DNA of 64,000 nucleotides from Rhizobacter sp. (GCA_019635355.1 JAHBZQ010000001.1:2356001-2420000), one strand, 5' to 3'. Positions 26,249 to 35,591 are shown, numbered from the stretch's first letter. A program made the numbers and translations. Notes: a model not told the origin generated them from the letters alone.

Positions 26249-27268
26249 TTACTTCTTGCGCTCGAACCCGTTTGCGAACTGACGCAAAGTGCCTGCCGGC
26301 ACATCGCCCATCGCCGTGATCCACCAATCGCCGTCCCGGCGCATCATGGTCTGGGTCGCGCCGATGGCCGTCACGATGGGCTTCAGGTGACGCTCTGCAC
26401 TGTAGGGTTCGATGAAGATGGAAACGTAGGTCAGCCCGTCGGAATAGACCGTCTGCAAGGCCTGGTCGCCACTGCCTGAAGCGGGCCCCGGGATGTCGAG
26501 CTGGCGTTTCACGCAGCTCACGAGCTTGAAGCCGGGCACCGACGCCTTGAGCGTCCAGCCCTCGCCTTCCGGGCGGGTCGACTGCTGGTGCTGCTTGATG
26601 ACCTTGTAGCCTTCGAGCTTCTTGACGGCCTGCAACACATTCTCGGGCTGGGCCCGCACGCCGATCGACACCTCGGAAAAGGCGGACGATTCGAGCACCT
26701 CACCACGCTCGCCCAGCACCTCGGCCCGCAACAACAGGCCAGACGCCTTCTCGGCCCAGAGCCGATAGCCGAAGCGCAGCTTGTCGCGAGGCTTCAGCAG
26801 CAGCACGTTGGCTTCATGCCCGGCGACACGCTCGACGGCGATCGGCTTGAGGTCATAGAACTCCTGAACCCGGTCGTGGCCGGCCTGCAGCAGCCCGGGG
26901 AACGAGCTCATCTGATCGCGTTGCTCGACCACGGCGACGCGACGCTGCGGCCACACCGTGTGGACCAGGTCGTTGTGCCGGTACACGCTGCGCACCTGTC
27001 CGTCGAGCGAGTCGATGCGCTCGAACTGGTCGCGCCCCTCGCCGTAGTGGGCGATGCGGGTGCTGGCGACGGTGCCACCGGCGCTGAACACCACGGTGCC
27101 CACGAAATTGCGCTTGTTGGCGGCGTCTTGGATGCGCGTCAGCCAAGCCCGTGTCTCACGCGCTTCGACCAGCGGGTCGCCGCTGGCCAACGCGCTCTGC
27201 GCATGGGCCAGCGGAAGGGAAGCAGCAGCGGCACAGATGACAAGGAACGCGGGCAGGCGAAACAGCAT
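26249..27268 (-). CDS. rseB: Sigma-E regulatory protein RseB/MucB
   Basis: A 339-residue periplasmic protein that binds the anti-sigma factor and protects it from proteolysis until lipid or LPS signals arrive. It has a signal peptide (about 1-23, ending AHA), a LolA-like N-terminal domain (AANKRNFVGTVVFSAGG near 49-65) and the smaller C-terminal domain. It begins six bases after rseA ends. The family and position fit well. Confidence 0.9.
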   Translation of the reverse strand: MLFRLPAFLVICAAAASLPLAHAQSALASGDPLVEARETRAWLTRIQDAANKRNFVGTVVFSAGGTVASTRIAHYGEGRDQFERIDSLDGQVRSVYRHNDLVHTVWPQRRVAVVEQRDQMSSFPGLLQAGHDRVQEFYDLKPIAVERVAGHEANVLLLKPRDKLRFGYRLWAEKASGLLLRAEVLGERGEVLESSAFSEVSIGVRAQPENVLQAVKKLEGYKVIKQHQQSTRPEGEGWTLKASVPGFKLVSCVKRQLDIPGPASGSGDQALQTVYSDGLTYVSIFIEPYSAERHLKPIVTAIGATQTMMRRDGDWWITAMGDVPAGTLRQFANGFERKK

Positions 27269-27274
27269 GGCGGG

Positions 27275-27916
27275 TCAGCGCGCTGGAACTTCGACGGAAG
27301 CGTTGCGCAGGAAGCCCGACGGCCCACCGGGAAGCGAGCTGCCACCAAACTTCTTGTGGGCCGCCAGATATTCGTCGAGGCGCGCATCGCGCACCAGCTG
27401 ACCGTTGAGCGCCGCGTTGGGCATTTCGCTGGCGCCCGACGCAGGCTTGTCGCTCAAGGCCACCGACTGCACCGGCGATGGCGCCTGCGCCAGGGACCTG
27501 TCGGCACCCACGTCGCGCGAGCCCAACCCACCCGCCATCTGTGTGACGACCAAGGTGCCCGCCACCACGGCAAACCCCGCGGCAACCGCTGCCGGCGCCA
27601 TCCACGAACGGCGCACCCGGGTCGGCGCCACGACCGCCGCAGCGACAGCGCTCGAAGGCGCCAGGACCACAGGCTCCTCGGCCAGGCGCGTGCGCACGGC
27701 TTCGAGGAACCGGGCATCGCGCTTCGCATCAGAGACCAGATCCTCGGAGCGCATCACATCGCCGATGAGGTGATGCACATGCCACTGGCCGCGCAGCCGC
27801 GCATCGTCGCGCCAGGCGCGGCACACAGCCGCCACTGCGGACGACTCCAACTCTCCATCCATCAACGCCGACAGATCTTCCGTCGCGGGCCTTTCAGCTT
27901 CAGACCGTTGAGACAT
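27275..27916 (-). CDS. rseA: Anti-sigma-E factor RseA/MucA-like
   Basis: A 213-residue single-pass membrane protein. The N-terminal cytoplasmic domain (about 10-80) has the anti-sigma signature LSALMDGELESSAV and WHVHHLIGDVMRSED. A transmembrane helix lies at about 107-127, followed by a periplasmic tail that RseB and DegS-type proteases would act on. The start at 27916 is preferred over 27928. It lies directly after rpoE (40 bases) and should sequester its product. Confidence 0.9.
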   Translation of the reverse strand: MSQRSEAERPATEDLSALMDGELESSAVAAVCRAWRDDARLRGQWHVHHLIGDVMRSEDLVSDAKRDARFLEAVRTRLAEEPVVLAPSSAVAAAVVAPTRVRRSWMAPAAVAAGFAVVAGTLVVTQMAGGLGSRDVGADRSLAQAPSPVQSVALSDKPASGASEMPNAALNGQLVRDARLDEYLAAHKKFGGSSLPGGPSGFLRNASVEVPAR

Positions 27917-27956
27917 CACAACCTCCAACTCTCAAAACCATCGTCATGCCAGGGCG

Positions 27957-28565
27957 CTACCAGCGCTCACCCTCTCGCGTGTCGAGCAAGGGCCGCAAGC
28001 GCTGCGCAATCGCTTCACGCGCGCGAAAGATCCGAGACCGAACCGTGCCGATCGGGCAATTCATCACCTCAGCGATCTCTTCATAGCTGAGCCCTTCGAT
28101 TTCGCGCAGCGTGATGGCCTGCCGCAAGTCCTCGGACAGCGCTTCGATGGAGGCATTGACGGCTGAGGCAATTTCCTTGCTCGCCAGCATTGCATCCGGG
28201 GTTTCGCCGTGGCTTAGTTCAGATTCAACCCGGGAAGTTTCGTCCTCCTCGTCGCGAGCGGATCGTGCGGATTCCGTCACGATCGGGTCGCGTTTGAGGT
28301 CGACCAACGCCTTCTTGGCAGTGTTCACCGCGATACGGTACAGCCAAGTGTAGAACGCGCTCTCGCCGCGGAACTGTGGAATGGCCCGGTAGGCGCGGAT
28401 GAAGGTCTCCTGGGCGATGTCGGGCACGAGGTCGACGTCACGCACCATGCGACCGATCAGGCGCTCGATGCGCCGCTGGTACTTCACGACCAGCATCTCG
28501 AACGCCTTCACGTCGCCTTGCTTGACGCGTTCGATCAGCGGTGCATCGGCGTCAGTGGCGGTCAT
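27957..28565 (-). CDS. rpoE: RNA polymerase sigma-E factor
   Basis: A 202-residue extracytoplasmic-function sigma factor for envelope stress. Region 2 (about 20-90: KAFEMLVVKYQRRIERLIGR, then DIAQETFIRAYRAIPQFRGES) and region 4 (about 135-190: LREIEGLSYEEIAEVMNCPIGTVRSRIFRAREA) are both clear. It heads the rpoE-rseA-rseB-mucD group. I could not find a convincing sigma-E promoter directly upstream; transcription may come partly from the upstream small gene. Confidence 0.95.
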   Translation of the reverse strand: MTATDADAPLIERVKQGDVKAFEMLVVKYQRRIERLIGRMVRDVDLVPDIAQETFIRAYRAIPQFRGESAFYTWLYRIAVNTAKKALVDLKRDPIVTESARSARDEEDETSRVESELSHGETPDAMLASKEIASAVNASIEALSEDLRQAITLREIEGLSYEEIAEVMNCPIGTVRSRIFRAREAIAQRLRPLLDTREGERW

Positions 28566-28580
28566 CGGGGAGGTTCAAAA

Positions 28581-29039
28581 CTATGCGGCGGCGGGCGGAG
28601 AAACAGGCCGCGCGCAATATACCGTAGCCCGCAGGGCGTGCCACGCAAGTTCGTGCCCACGGCGCTGCACCGGCAACCAATGGCCGCGCCGAGAGCCCTC
28701 GGCCTTGAAGCGCAGCAGGATCCACGCCCCAAGGTCGACGGTGACGTCCACGCGGCCGGCCAGCGGCTCCTGGCCCGTCGTGTCCTGCGGGCCGATGTGC
28801 CAGAGTTGGCCATCCCACCGCAAGCTCGTCGGCGCCAGCCGCCAGGCTCGCAGACACAGGCCGCTGGTCGCGATGGTCAGCAACAGCAGGGCGACGGCCA
28901 ACCACTCGGGATGGGTGTGCCGCGCGCTCGCCGCCCAAACGGCCGTCAGCCCCCAGGAGATCGTGGCAAGGCCTGCGCAAACGGCCTGCCACACACCGAA
29001 CCGGCGCACAGTGATCTGGAACGGTGGGGGCGCATGCAT
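28581..29039 (-). CDS. Small membrane protein between fabF and rpoE
   Basis: A 152-residue protein with two adjacent hydrophobic segments (about 17-36 and 46-66) followed by a beta-rich soluble tail (SLRWDGQLWHIGP, then DLGAWILLRFKAEG). The layout resembles the YgfX/CptA type of small membrane proteins, but I am not certain of family. It lies 36 bases after fabF and 15 before rpoE on the same strand. No function is assigned. Confidence 0.55.
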   Translation of the reverse strand: MHAPPPFQITVRRFGVWQAVCAGLATISWGLTAVWAASARHTHPEWLAVALLLLTIATSGLCLRAWRLAPTSLRWDGQLWHIGPQDTTGQEPLAGRVDVTVDLGAWILLRFKAEGSRRGHWLPVQRRGHELAWHALRATVYCARPVSPPAAA

Positions 29040-29075
29040 GAGGGGCGGCGCCGAAGCCGGATCGCGACGGCGTGC

Positions 29076-30320
29076 TCAGATGCGCTTGAACACCAGGGTG
29101 CCGTTGGTTCCGCCGAAGCCGAAGTTGTTCTTCACGGCGTACTCGATCTTCAGGTCCCGCGCGGTGTTGGCGCAGTAGTCGAGATCGCACTCCGGATCCT
29201 GGTTGAAGATGTTGATGGTCGGCGGCGAGATCTGGCGCTGCACGGCCAGCGTGGTGAACACCGACTCGATGCCGCCAGCGCCACCCAGCAGGTGGCCGGT
29301 CATGGACTTGGTCGAGTTCACGACCAGCTTCTTGGCATGGTCGCCAAACGCGAGCTTGATCGCGTTGGTTTCGTTCACGTCGCCCAGCGGGGTCGAGGTG
29401 CCATGCGCATTGAGGTATTGCACCTGGCTGCCATCGATGCCGGCGTTGCGCAGCGCGGCACGGATGGACCGCTTGGGGCCATCCACGTTGGGTGCGGTCA
29501 TGTGGAACGCATCGGCACCCATGCCAAAGCCCGCCAGTTCGGCGTAGATCTTGGCGCCGCGCTTCTTGGCGTGTTCGTACTCTTCAAGCACCAGCACACC
29601 AGCCCCTTCGCCCAGAACGAAACCATCACGGTCCTTGTCCCATGGGCGCGAAGCCGTCTTCGGGTCGTCATTGCGCGACGACAAGGCCCGCGGCGCGGTG
29701 AAGCCACCGATGCCCAGCGGTGAGATGGTCGACTCGGCACCGCCGGCGATCATGACGTCGGCATCGCCGTATTCGATGATGCGCGCAGCCTGGCCGATGG
29801 AGTGCAGCCCGGTCGTGCAGGCCGTGACGATGGCAAGGTTCGGCCCGGTGAAGCCGAAGCGGATCGACACGTGGCCCGAGATCATGTTGATGATCGAGGC
29901 CGGCACGAAGAACGGCGAGATGCGACGTGGCCCACGCGAGGTGTACTCGCCGTGCGTTTCTTCGATCATCGGCAAGCCGCCGATGCCCGAGCCCACGAGG
30001 CAGCCGATGCGCTCGGCCTTCTCTTCGGTGAGCTGGTCACCCGTGGGAAGCCCTGCATCCTGGATCGCCTGCGCAGAGGCGGCGATGCCGTAGTGGATGA
30101 AGGTGTCCATGTGGCGAGCTTCCTTGCCGGGGATGTAGTCCTCGACCTTGAAGCCCTTCACCTCGCCGGCGAACTGGCAGCTGAAGCCCGAGGCATCGAA
30201 CCTCGTGATCGTGTCGATGCCGGACTTGCCGGCCACGAGATTGGCCCAGCCTTCTTCCACCGTGTTGCCCACGGGGCTGATGAGCCCCAGGCCGGTGATG
30301 ACGACGCGGCGACGTGACAT
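29076..30320 (-). CDS. fabF: 3-oxoacyl-[ACP] synthase II
   Basis: A 414-residue beta-ketoacyl-ACP synthase that elongates acyl-ACP with malonyl-ACP. The catalytic triad is Cys168 (VTACTTGLHS), His in NAHGTSTP and His in KSMTGHLLG. The C-terminal NNFGFGGTN is typical of FabF. It follows acpP by 20 bases, the standard acpP-fabF order. Confidence 0.97.
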   Translation of the reverse strand: MSRRRVVITGLGLISPVGNTVEEGWANLVAGKSGIDTITRFDASGFSCQFAGEVKGFKVEDYIPGKEARHMDTFIHYGIAASAQAIQDAGLPTGDQLTEEKAERIGCLVGSGIGGLPMIEETHGEYTSRGPRRISPFFVPASIINMISGHVSIRFGFTGPNLAIVTACTTGLHSIGQAARIIEYGDADVMIAGGAESTISPLGIGGFTAPRALSSRNDDPKTASRPWDKDRDGFVLGEGAGVLVLEEYEHAKKRGAKIYAELAGFGMGADAFHMTAPNVDGPKRSIRAALRNAGIDGSQVQYLNAHGTSTPLGDVNETNAIKLAFGDHAKKLVVNSTKSMTGHLLGGAGGIESVFTTLAVQRQISPPTINIFNQDPECDLDYCANTARDLKIEYAVKNNFGFGGTNGTLVFKRI

Positions 30321-30340
30321 GGATACAGCTCCGGGAAGAA

Positions 30341-30580
30341 TCAGGCCTTCTGGTGCTTCAGCGCGTAATCGATCGCCAACTGGACGGTGGTGATCTTCTC
30401 GGCTTCTTCGTCGGGGATCTCGATGCCGAATTCGTCTTCCAGCGCCATCACCAGTTCCACCGTGTCAAGCGAGTCCGCGCCCAGGTCGGCCACGAAAGCC
30501 TTCTCATTGGACACATCGGCCTCAGGCACGCCGAGTTGTTCGGCAATGATTTTCTTCACACGTGCTTCGATATCGCTCAT
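30341..30580 (-). CDS. acpP: Acyl carrier protein
   Basis: A 79-residue acidic helical protein that carries growing acyl chains on 4'-phosphopantetheine attached to Ser37 in GADSLDTVEL. The start at 30580 is the canonical one (MSDIEARVKKII), with AGGAGG just upstream; an open frame continues to 30661. A small stem-loop (TGGGTG/CACCCA, 30634-30655) lies in its 127-base leader. It sits between fabG and fabF. Confidence 0.97.
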   Translation of the reverse strand: MSDIEARVKKIIAEQLGVPEADVSNEKAFVADLGADSLDTVELVMALEDEFGIEIPDEEAEKITTVQLAIDYALKHQKA

Positions 30581-30707
30581 GACTCCTCCAGGAGGGTTTA
30601 CGTAAACAGCCCGAGATTCTACGGCCTGTAGGGTGGGTGCTCTAAGACACACCCAAGGCACATCCGGCGGGCAAGAAACCGGGGTATTGGTCGAAAGGCG
30701 CGCTGGC

Positions 30708-31457
30708 TCAGTTCATGAACATGCCGCCATTGACGTGCAGTTCGGTGCCGGTGATGTAGCCGGCTTGCGGTGAGGCGAGAAACGCCACGGCGTTGGCGAT
30801 GTCCGAGGCCTGGCCGAGCCGGCCGAGCGGGATTTGCGTCATCAGGGCGTTGGTCTGCTGCTCCGACAGCTTCTTGGTCATGTCGGTTTCGATGAAGCCC
30901 GGCGCCACGCAGTTGACCGTGATGCCACGGCTGCCCAATTCCCGCGCGAGCGATCGGGTCATGCCGGCCACGCCGGCCTTGGCGGCGGCGTAGTTGGCCT
31001 GGCCCGGGTTGCCGCTGGCGCCGACCACGCTCGTGATGTTGATGATGCGGCCATAACGCTGCTTCATCATCGGCTTGGTGACGGCACGGCTGGCGCGGAA
31101 GACGGCCTTGAGGTTGGTGTCGATCACCGCGTCCCAGTCTTCGTCTTTCATGCGCATCGACAGCATGTCGCGGGTGATGCCTGCGTTGTTGACGAGCACG
31201 TGCAGGGCACCATGCTCCTTGACGATGGTCTCGATCGCGGCCTCGAGGGCCTGGCCGTCATTCACATTGAGGCAGATACCGCGGCTGCCGGCATAAGCGG
31301 TCAAGCCTTCCGTGATGGCCTGTGCGCCAGCATCGGTGGTGGCCGTGCCGATCACCTTCAGGCCCTGCGAGGCCAGCTGCACCGCGATCGCACGGCCGAT
31401 GCCGCGTGACGCGCCAGTGACCAGCGCCACCTGCCCAGCGAATTGAACCTCGCTCAT
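30708..31457 (-). CDS. fabG: 3-oxoacyl-[ACP] reductase
   Basis: A 249-residue NADPH-dependent short-chain dehydrogenase, second step of each fatty-acid elongation cycle. It has TGASRGIGRAIA near the N-terminus, NNAGITRD, the Ser of NITSVVG and the catalytic YAAAK. It overlaps fabD by an ATGA. Confidence 0.96.
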   Translation of the reverse strand: MSEVQFAGQVALVTGASRGIGRAIAVQLASQGLKVIGTATTDAGAQAITEGLTAYAGSRGICLNVNDGQALEAAIETIVKEHGALHVLVNNAGITRDMLSMRMKDEDWDAVIDTNLKAVFRASRAVTKPMMKQRYGRIINITSVVGASGNPGQANYAAAKAGVAGMTRSLARELGSRGITVNCVAPGFIETDMTKKLSEQQTNALMTQIPLGRLGQASDIANAVAFLASPQAGYITGTELHVNGGMFMN

Positions 31458-32392
31458 GCCAGCGCCCCTTTCACCTCAGCCAGCGTGGCCGGGTCGTACA
31501 TCGCAAGTCCGGTGGCCTCGGCATCAATGCGCTTGACCATGCCGGCCAGCACCTTGCCCGGGCCGCATTCGACGATGTGCGAGATGCCGCGCGCACGGAT
31601 GGCCTGTATCGTCTCGACCCAGCGCACCGCGCCGAACGACTGGCGGTACAGCGCTTCGCGGATCGCGGCGGGATCGTTCTGCACCGCCACGTCGATGTTG
31701 TTGACCAGCGGAATCTGCGGAACTGCCAACGCGGTGCCGGCCAGACGCGACTTCAGCTGCTCCCCGGCCGGCTTCATCAAGCTGGAATGAAACGGTGCCG
31801 ACACCGCGAGCGGCAAGGCACGCTTGGCGCCCTTGGCCTTGAGCACCTCGCACGCACGATCCACCGCAGCCTTGGTGCCGGCGATGACCGTCTGCTTGGG
31901 GTCGTTGAAGTTGGCGGCCTCTACGGGCTGACCCACTTCGGCCGTCACTTCGGCGCAGCCTTCAATGACTTGTGCAGCGTCGAGGCCGAGGATGGCGGCC
32001 ATGCCACCTTGCCCGACCGGCACGGCCTGCTGCATCGCCTGAGCGCGAAAGCGCACCAGCGGCAATGCCTGCGAAAGGCTCAGGCTCCCGGCGGCCACGA
32101 GGGCGGTGTACTCCCCCAGCGAATGCCCCGCCACAACCGCAGGCTGGGCGCCGGTCTCGGCGAGCCAGGCGCGGTAGCACGCCACGCCGGCCGTCAGCAT
32201 GTAGGGCTGCGTGTTGGTGGTCAGGTCGAGCGTTTCCTTCGGGCCGGCCTGGATGATGCCGGCCACGTCTTCGCCCAGCACCTCGGAAGCCTCGGCCAGC
32301 GTGTCGCGCACGGCAACGTGGTCGCCCCAGGCATTGAGCATGCCCACGGACTGCGAACCTTGCCCCGGAAACACAAAAGCAAACGGTGTCAT
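31454..32392 (-). CDS. fabD: Malonyl-CoA:ACP transacylase
   Basis: A 312-residue enzyme that transfers malonyl groups from CoA to ACP. The nucleophile is Ser91 in GHSLGEYTAL, and FPGQGSQ is at the start. The ATG at 32392 is used; a GTG one codon earlier is possible. It follows fabH by 65 bases and is translationally coupled to fabG. Confidence 0.96.
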   Translation of the reverse strand: MTPFAFVFPGQGSQSVGMLNAWGDHVAVRDTLAEASEVLGEDVAGIIQAGPKETLDLTTNTQPYMLTAGVACYRAWLAETGAQPAVVAGHSLGEYTALVAAGSLSLSQALPLVRFRAQAMQQAVPVGQGGMAAILGLDAAQVIEGCAEVTAEVGQPVEAANFNDPKQTVIAGTKAAVDRACEVLKAKGAKRALPLAVSAPFHSSLMKPAGEQLKSRLAGTALAVPQIPLVNNIDVAVQNDPAAIREALYRQSFGAVRWVETIQAIRARGISHIVECGPGKVLAGMVKRIDAEATGLAMYDPATLAEVKGALA

Positions 32393-32457
32393 CACAACGC
32401 CTTCTCAGTCGGTTGTCTGCGGCCGCGCTCGGCGGCTCGCCATCGAGCCGTCGTGGC

Positions 32458-33450
32458 TCAGAAATCCAGCAGCACGGCGCCCCAGGTGAAGCCGCCGCCC
32501 ACACCTTCCAGCATCAGCGTGTCGCCGCGCTTGATGGAGCCCGAGCGCACGCCCGCATCCATGGCCAGCGGGATCGAGGCCGCCGACGTGTTGCCATGTT
32601 CGTCAACGGTGACGATGACCTTGTCCAATGGCAGCTTCAGCTTTTTGGCCGTGCCATGCATGATGCGGATGTTGGCCTGGTGGGGGATCAGCCAGTCGAT
32701 GTCAGACGCCTCGCGCTGGGCCTTCTGCAGCACCGAGCGAGCCACGTCTTCCAGCACGCCGACCGCCAGCTTGAACACCGCCTGGCCGTCCATCTTGAGG
32801 AAGGGCACGCCCATCACCTGGCCGTTGGACACCGCACCCGGGGTGCAAAGGATGTCGACATGACGGCCGTCGGCATGCAGCTCGGTGGCCAGGATGCCGG
32901 GTGTATCGCTAGCCTCCAGCACCACGGCCCCCGCCCCGTCGCCGAAGAGCACGCAGGTCGTGCGGTCGGTGAAGTCGAGCAGGCGGGAAAACACTTCCGA
33001 GCCGATGATCAACGCCTTGCGCGCAGCGCCGGTGCGGATCATCGAGTCGGCGATGGTCAGGGCGTAGACGAAACCTGAGCAGACGGCCTGCACGTCAAAG
33101 GCCGCGCAGCCCTGGATGCCCAGCTTCCGCTGCACGATGCAGGCGGTCGACGGGAAGACCATGTCGGGCGTCGACGTGGCGAGGATGATGAGATCGATTT
33201 CCGACGCATCCACCTTGGCGGCGGCCAATGCGTTGCGTGCGGCTTCGACCGCGAGGTCGCTGCAGGCGACATCGGCCTCGGCGAAGTGGCGTGCGTGGAT
33301 GCCCGTGCGGGCGATGATCCAGTCGTCGGACGTCTCGATGCCCTGGCCCGCCAGTTGGGCGGCCAGGTCGGCGTTGCTCACGCGCTTAGGCGGCAGGTAG
33401 CTGCCTGTGCCCGCGATGCGTGAATAGCCGGCAGAAAGAGGTGAGGTCAT
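32458..33450 (-). CDS. fabH: 3-oxoacyl-[ACP] synthase III
   Basis: A 330-residue thiolase-fold enzyme that starts fatty-acid synthesis from acetyl-CoA and malonyl-ACP. The nucleophile is Cys124 (QAVCSGFVYAL), with His in IPHQAN and Asn in HGNTSAAS. It overlaps plsX by ATGA, the usual plsX-fabH arrangement. Confidence 0.96.
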   Translation of the reverse strand: MTSPLSAGYSRIAGTGSYLPPKRVSNADLAAQLAGQGIETSDDWIIARTGIHARHFAEADVACSDLAVEAARNALAAAKVDASEIDLIILATSTPDMVFPSTACIVQRKLGIQGCAAFDVQAVCSGFVYALTIADSMIRTGAARKALIIGSEVFSRLLDFTDRTTCVLFGDGAGAVVLEASDTPGILATELHADGRHVDILCTPGAVSNGQVMGVPFLKMDGQAVFKLAVGVLEDVARSVLQKAQREASDIDWLIPHQANIRIMHGTAKKLKLPLDKVIVTVDEHGNTSAASIPLAMDAGVRSGSIKRGDTLMLEGVGGGFTWGAVLLDF

Positions 33451-34562
33451 GCAGCGAGGGCGGCGTCACCGGAATTCGCAGACTCCTCAGCAGTGAGGCC
33501 CGGGGGCATCGCCTGAAGCGTCTCTTGAATCTGGTCGTGCACCCGGTCAAGCAAACAATTGCGGGCCGCATCATAAGCCCGATTGAGGGCCCCTTCGAAG
33601 GCGAAGGCGTCGGCCGAACCGTGGCTCTTGAAGACGAGCCCGCGCAGGCCCAGCAGTGCCGCGCCGTTGAATCGCCGCGGGTCGATGCGCCGCTTCAGGC
33701 TGTTGAGGACGGGCAAGGCCGCCACCGCCGCCATCTTGGTGAAGAGGTTGCGGCTGAATTCCTGCTTGATGAAGCCGACGAGCGTGGCAATGAGGCCTTC
33801 GGCGGTTTTGAGTGCCACGTTGCCGACGAAACCGTCGCACACGACGATGTCGGTCGTGCCCTTGAAGATGTCGTTGCCTTCGACGTTGCCGTAGAAGTTG
33901 ATGTGATCGCCCTCGGCCGCAGCGCGCAGCAGCTCTCCGGCCTTCTTGATGGTTTCGCTGCCCTTGATGACTTCTTCGCCGATGTTGAGCAGGCCCACGG
34001 TCGGGTTCTCCTTGCCTTCCACCGCCGACACGAGCGCGCTGCCCATCACGGCGAACTGCAGCAGGTGCTCGGGCGAGCAATCGACATTCGCGCCCAGGTC
34101 GAGGACGGTCGTGAAGCCATCGCGCTCGTTGGGCATCACCGTGGCGATCGCCGGGCGATCGATGCCTTCCATCGTCTTGAGCAGATAGCGGGCCACCGCC
34201 ATCAAGGCGCCAGTGTTGCCAGCCGACACGCACACATGCGCCTTCGGGGCTTGTCCGTCGGGCCCGGCCTTGAGCTGGCTCAGCGCAACGCGCAGGGAGG
34301 AGTCCTTCTTCTTGCGCAACGCCACTTCGATGGGGTCGTCCATCTCGACGACTTCACTGGCTGCGACGACGGTACAGCGCTCCCACTGTGCCGCCTCGGC
34401 CAGCACATCGGCCTTGCCGACGAGGATCAGCTGGGCTTGCGGATGCGCACTCAGGAAGGCCCGGCAGGCCGGCAGGGTGACCGACGGACCGTGATCACCA
34501 CCCATGCAATCGACGGAGAGACGAACCGTGTCATTGACCGGATGCGCCACAGGAGGATTCAT
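33447..34562 (-). CDS. plsX: Phosphate acyltransferase PlsX
   Basis: A 371-residue peripheral membrane enzyme that converts acyl-ACP to acyl-phosphate for phospholipid synthesis. The family start VDCMGGDHGP and the later SAGNTGALMA, GANVDC and DGFVGNVALKT are clear. The start at 34562 has AGGAGG just upstream. It follows rpmF by 135 bases. Confidence 0.95.
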   Translation of the reverse strand: MNPPVAHPVNDTVRLSVDCMGGDHGPSVTLPACRAFLSAHPQAQLILVGKADVLAEAAQWERCTVVAASEVVEMDDPIEVALRKKKDSSLRVALSQLKAGPDGQAPKAHVCVSAGNTGALMAVARYLLKTMEGIDRPAIATVMPNERDGFTTVLDLGANVDCSPEHLLQFAVMGSALVSAVEGKENPTVGLLNIGEEVIKGSETIKKAGELLRAAAEGDHINFYGNVEGNDIFKGTTDIVVCDGFVGNVALKTAEGLIATLVGFIKQEFSRNLFTKMAAVAALPVLNSLKRRIDPRRFNGAALLGLRGLVFKSHGSADAFAFEGALNRAYDAARNCLLDRVHDQIQETLQAMPPGLTAEESANSGDAALAA

Positions 34563-34666
34563 GGAAACGTCACACAGAAAAGCAAACACCCGACGCTGCG
34601 TCGCCGCGCAGGCCGGGTGGGGAGGGGTCTTCAAGCATCAGCGGTGAACGCGGTTTGACGCGAACA

Positions 34667-34682
34667 GGCGCCGGGTGGCGCC
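34667..34682 (-). promoter_or_regulatory. Hairpin between rpmF and plsX
   Basis: GGCGCC-GGGT-GGCGCC is a perfect 6-bp stem with a four-base loop just after the rpmF stop. Without a T-run it is more likely a partial terminator, attenuator or mRNA-stabilising stem that lowers read-through from rpmF into the lipid genes. Confidence 0.4.
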
Positions 34683-34697
34683 ACAAGCCGCTGGGGG

Positions 34698-34880
34698 TCA
34701 GGCGTCTGCCTTGCTCTTGAGCACCTTGCGCCCACGGTAGAAACCGTTGGGGCTGATGTGGTGACGCAGATGCGTTTCGCCGGTGGTGGGCTCGATCGCG
34801 GTGCCCGGTGCCTGGACGGCATTGTGCGAACGGTGCATGCCGCGCTTGGAAGGCGACTTCTTGTTTTGCTGGACAGCCAT
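34698..34880 (-). CDS. rpmF: 50S ribosomal protein L32
   Basis: A 60-residue basic ribosomal protein with the family start MAVQQNKKSPSKRGMHRSH and the later HISPNGFYRGRKV. The zinc-type cysteines of some L32 proteins are absent here. It lies between a DUF177 gene and plsX, an arrangement conserved widely in bacteria that links ribosome and lipid synthesis. Confidence 0.96.
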   Translation of the reverse strand: MAVQQNKKSPSKRGMHRSHNAVQAPGTAIEPTTGETHLRHHISPNGFYRGRKVLKSKADA

Positions 34881-34910
34881 GGAATTGCTCCTTAGATCTC
34901 CTGCTGCTCA

Positions 34911-34925
34911 TGCTCTGACAGAGCA
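34911..34925. promoter_or_regulatory. Perfect palindrome upstream of rpmF
   Basis: TGCTCTGACAGAGCA is a perfect 15-base palindrome 30 bases before the rpmF start. The single-base centre makes a hairpin unlikely, so a dimeric DNA-binding protein is a better guess. No specific regulator is recognised. Confidence 0.35.
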
Positions 34926-35003
34926 CAGGAGCCAGGGTTTGGTGCCGTGGGTGGACACCCGAACGGAAAGCCCGAGATTCTAGCATGGGGCTGGCAGACA
35001 TGG

Positions 35004-35549
35004 CTAATTGGGCAGGCTGCCCCGCTTCAGCGAAGCCAGGACCGCGAACGGGTTGGGCTTTTCCTCCACATCCTCGGGCTCCTCATCCAGCACCTGCAAG
35101 GGTTCGGGGCAAACCTCGTGACGGGGGACCAGCGGTAACTCCAGGAGCAGTTCGTCTTCGACCAGGGCCTGCAGATCCAACGACCGGGTGAGCGCGAGCA
35201 CGTCGTCTTCACTGTCTGCGTCGAGCTCGGCAGCGGCGCTTTCACCTTGGACGAAGAGAAACGAGCGCTCGGCGTGCACGTCGGCCGACACCGGCCTCAG
35301 GCAGCGCTGGCATTCGAGCATCACCTGCGTATCGGCCTTCAGGTGGAGCCAAATTTGCGGCTCACCCCCCCGCACGGCACGGTGCTCACCGTGAGCCTGC
35401 CAGCTCACTACGCCAGCCGCCGTGCCTGGGACGGCAGACGCCGCCAAGCGCCCGAGTTCTGCCACGGGCCACGTGCCATCGAGCGAAGCCCCGGCCTTGG
35501 CCAAGGCTTCGACGTCCAGCTTGGAAGGATCAAAATCGCGCGCTTTCAT
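35004..35549 (-). CDS. DUF177 (YceD) family protein
   Basis: A 181-residue acidic protein of the YceD/DUF177 family, usually encoded just before rpmF and implicated in 23S rRNA or ribosome production. The conserved CQRCLRPV pair of cysteines lies near residues 80-83, and the tail is rich in Glu/Asp/Pro (DEEPEDVEEKPNPFAVLASLK). It is divergent from maf with only 42 bases between starts, so both promoters must overlap. Confidence 0.85.
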   Translation of the reverse strand: MKARDFDPSKLDVEALAKAGASLDGTWPVAELGRLAASAVPGTAAGVVSWQAHGEHRAVRGGEPQIWLHLKADTQVMLECQRCLRPVSADVHAERSFLFVQGESAAAELDADSEDDVLALTRSLDLQALVEDELLLELPLVPRHEVCPEPLQVLDEEPEDVEEKPNPFAVLASLKRGSLPN

Positions 35550-35591
35550 GCCGGCAGTTTATGCGGCCCCCTGCCCCGACAATCCCGCCTC

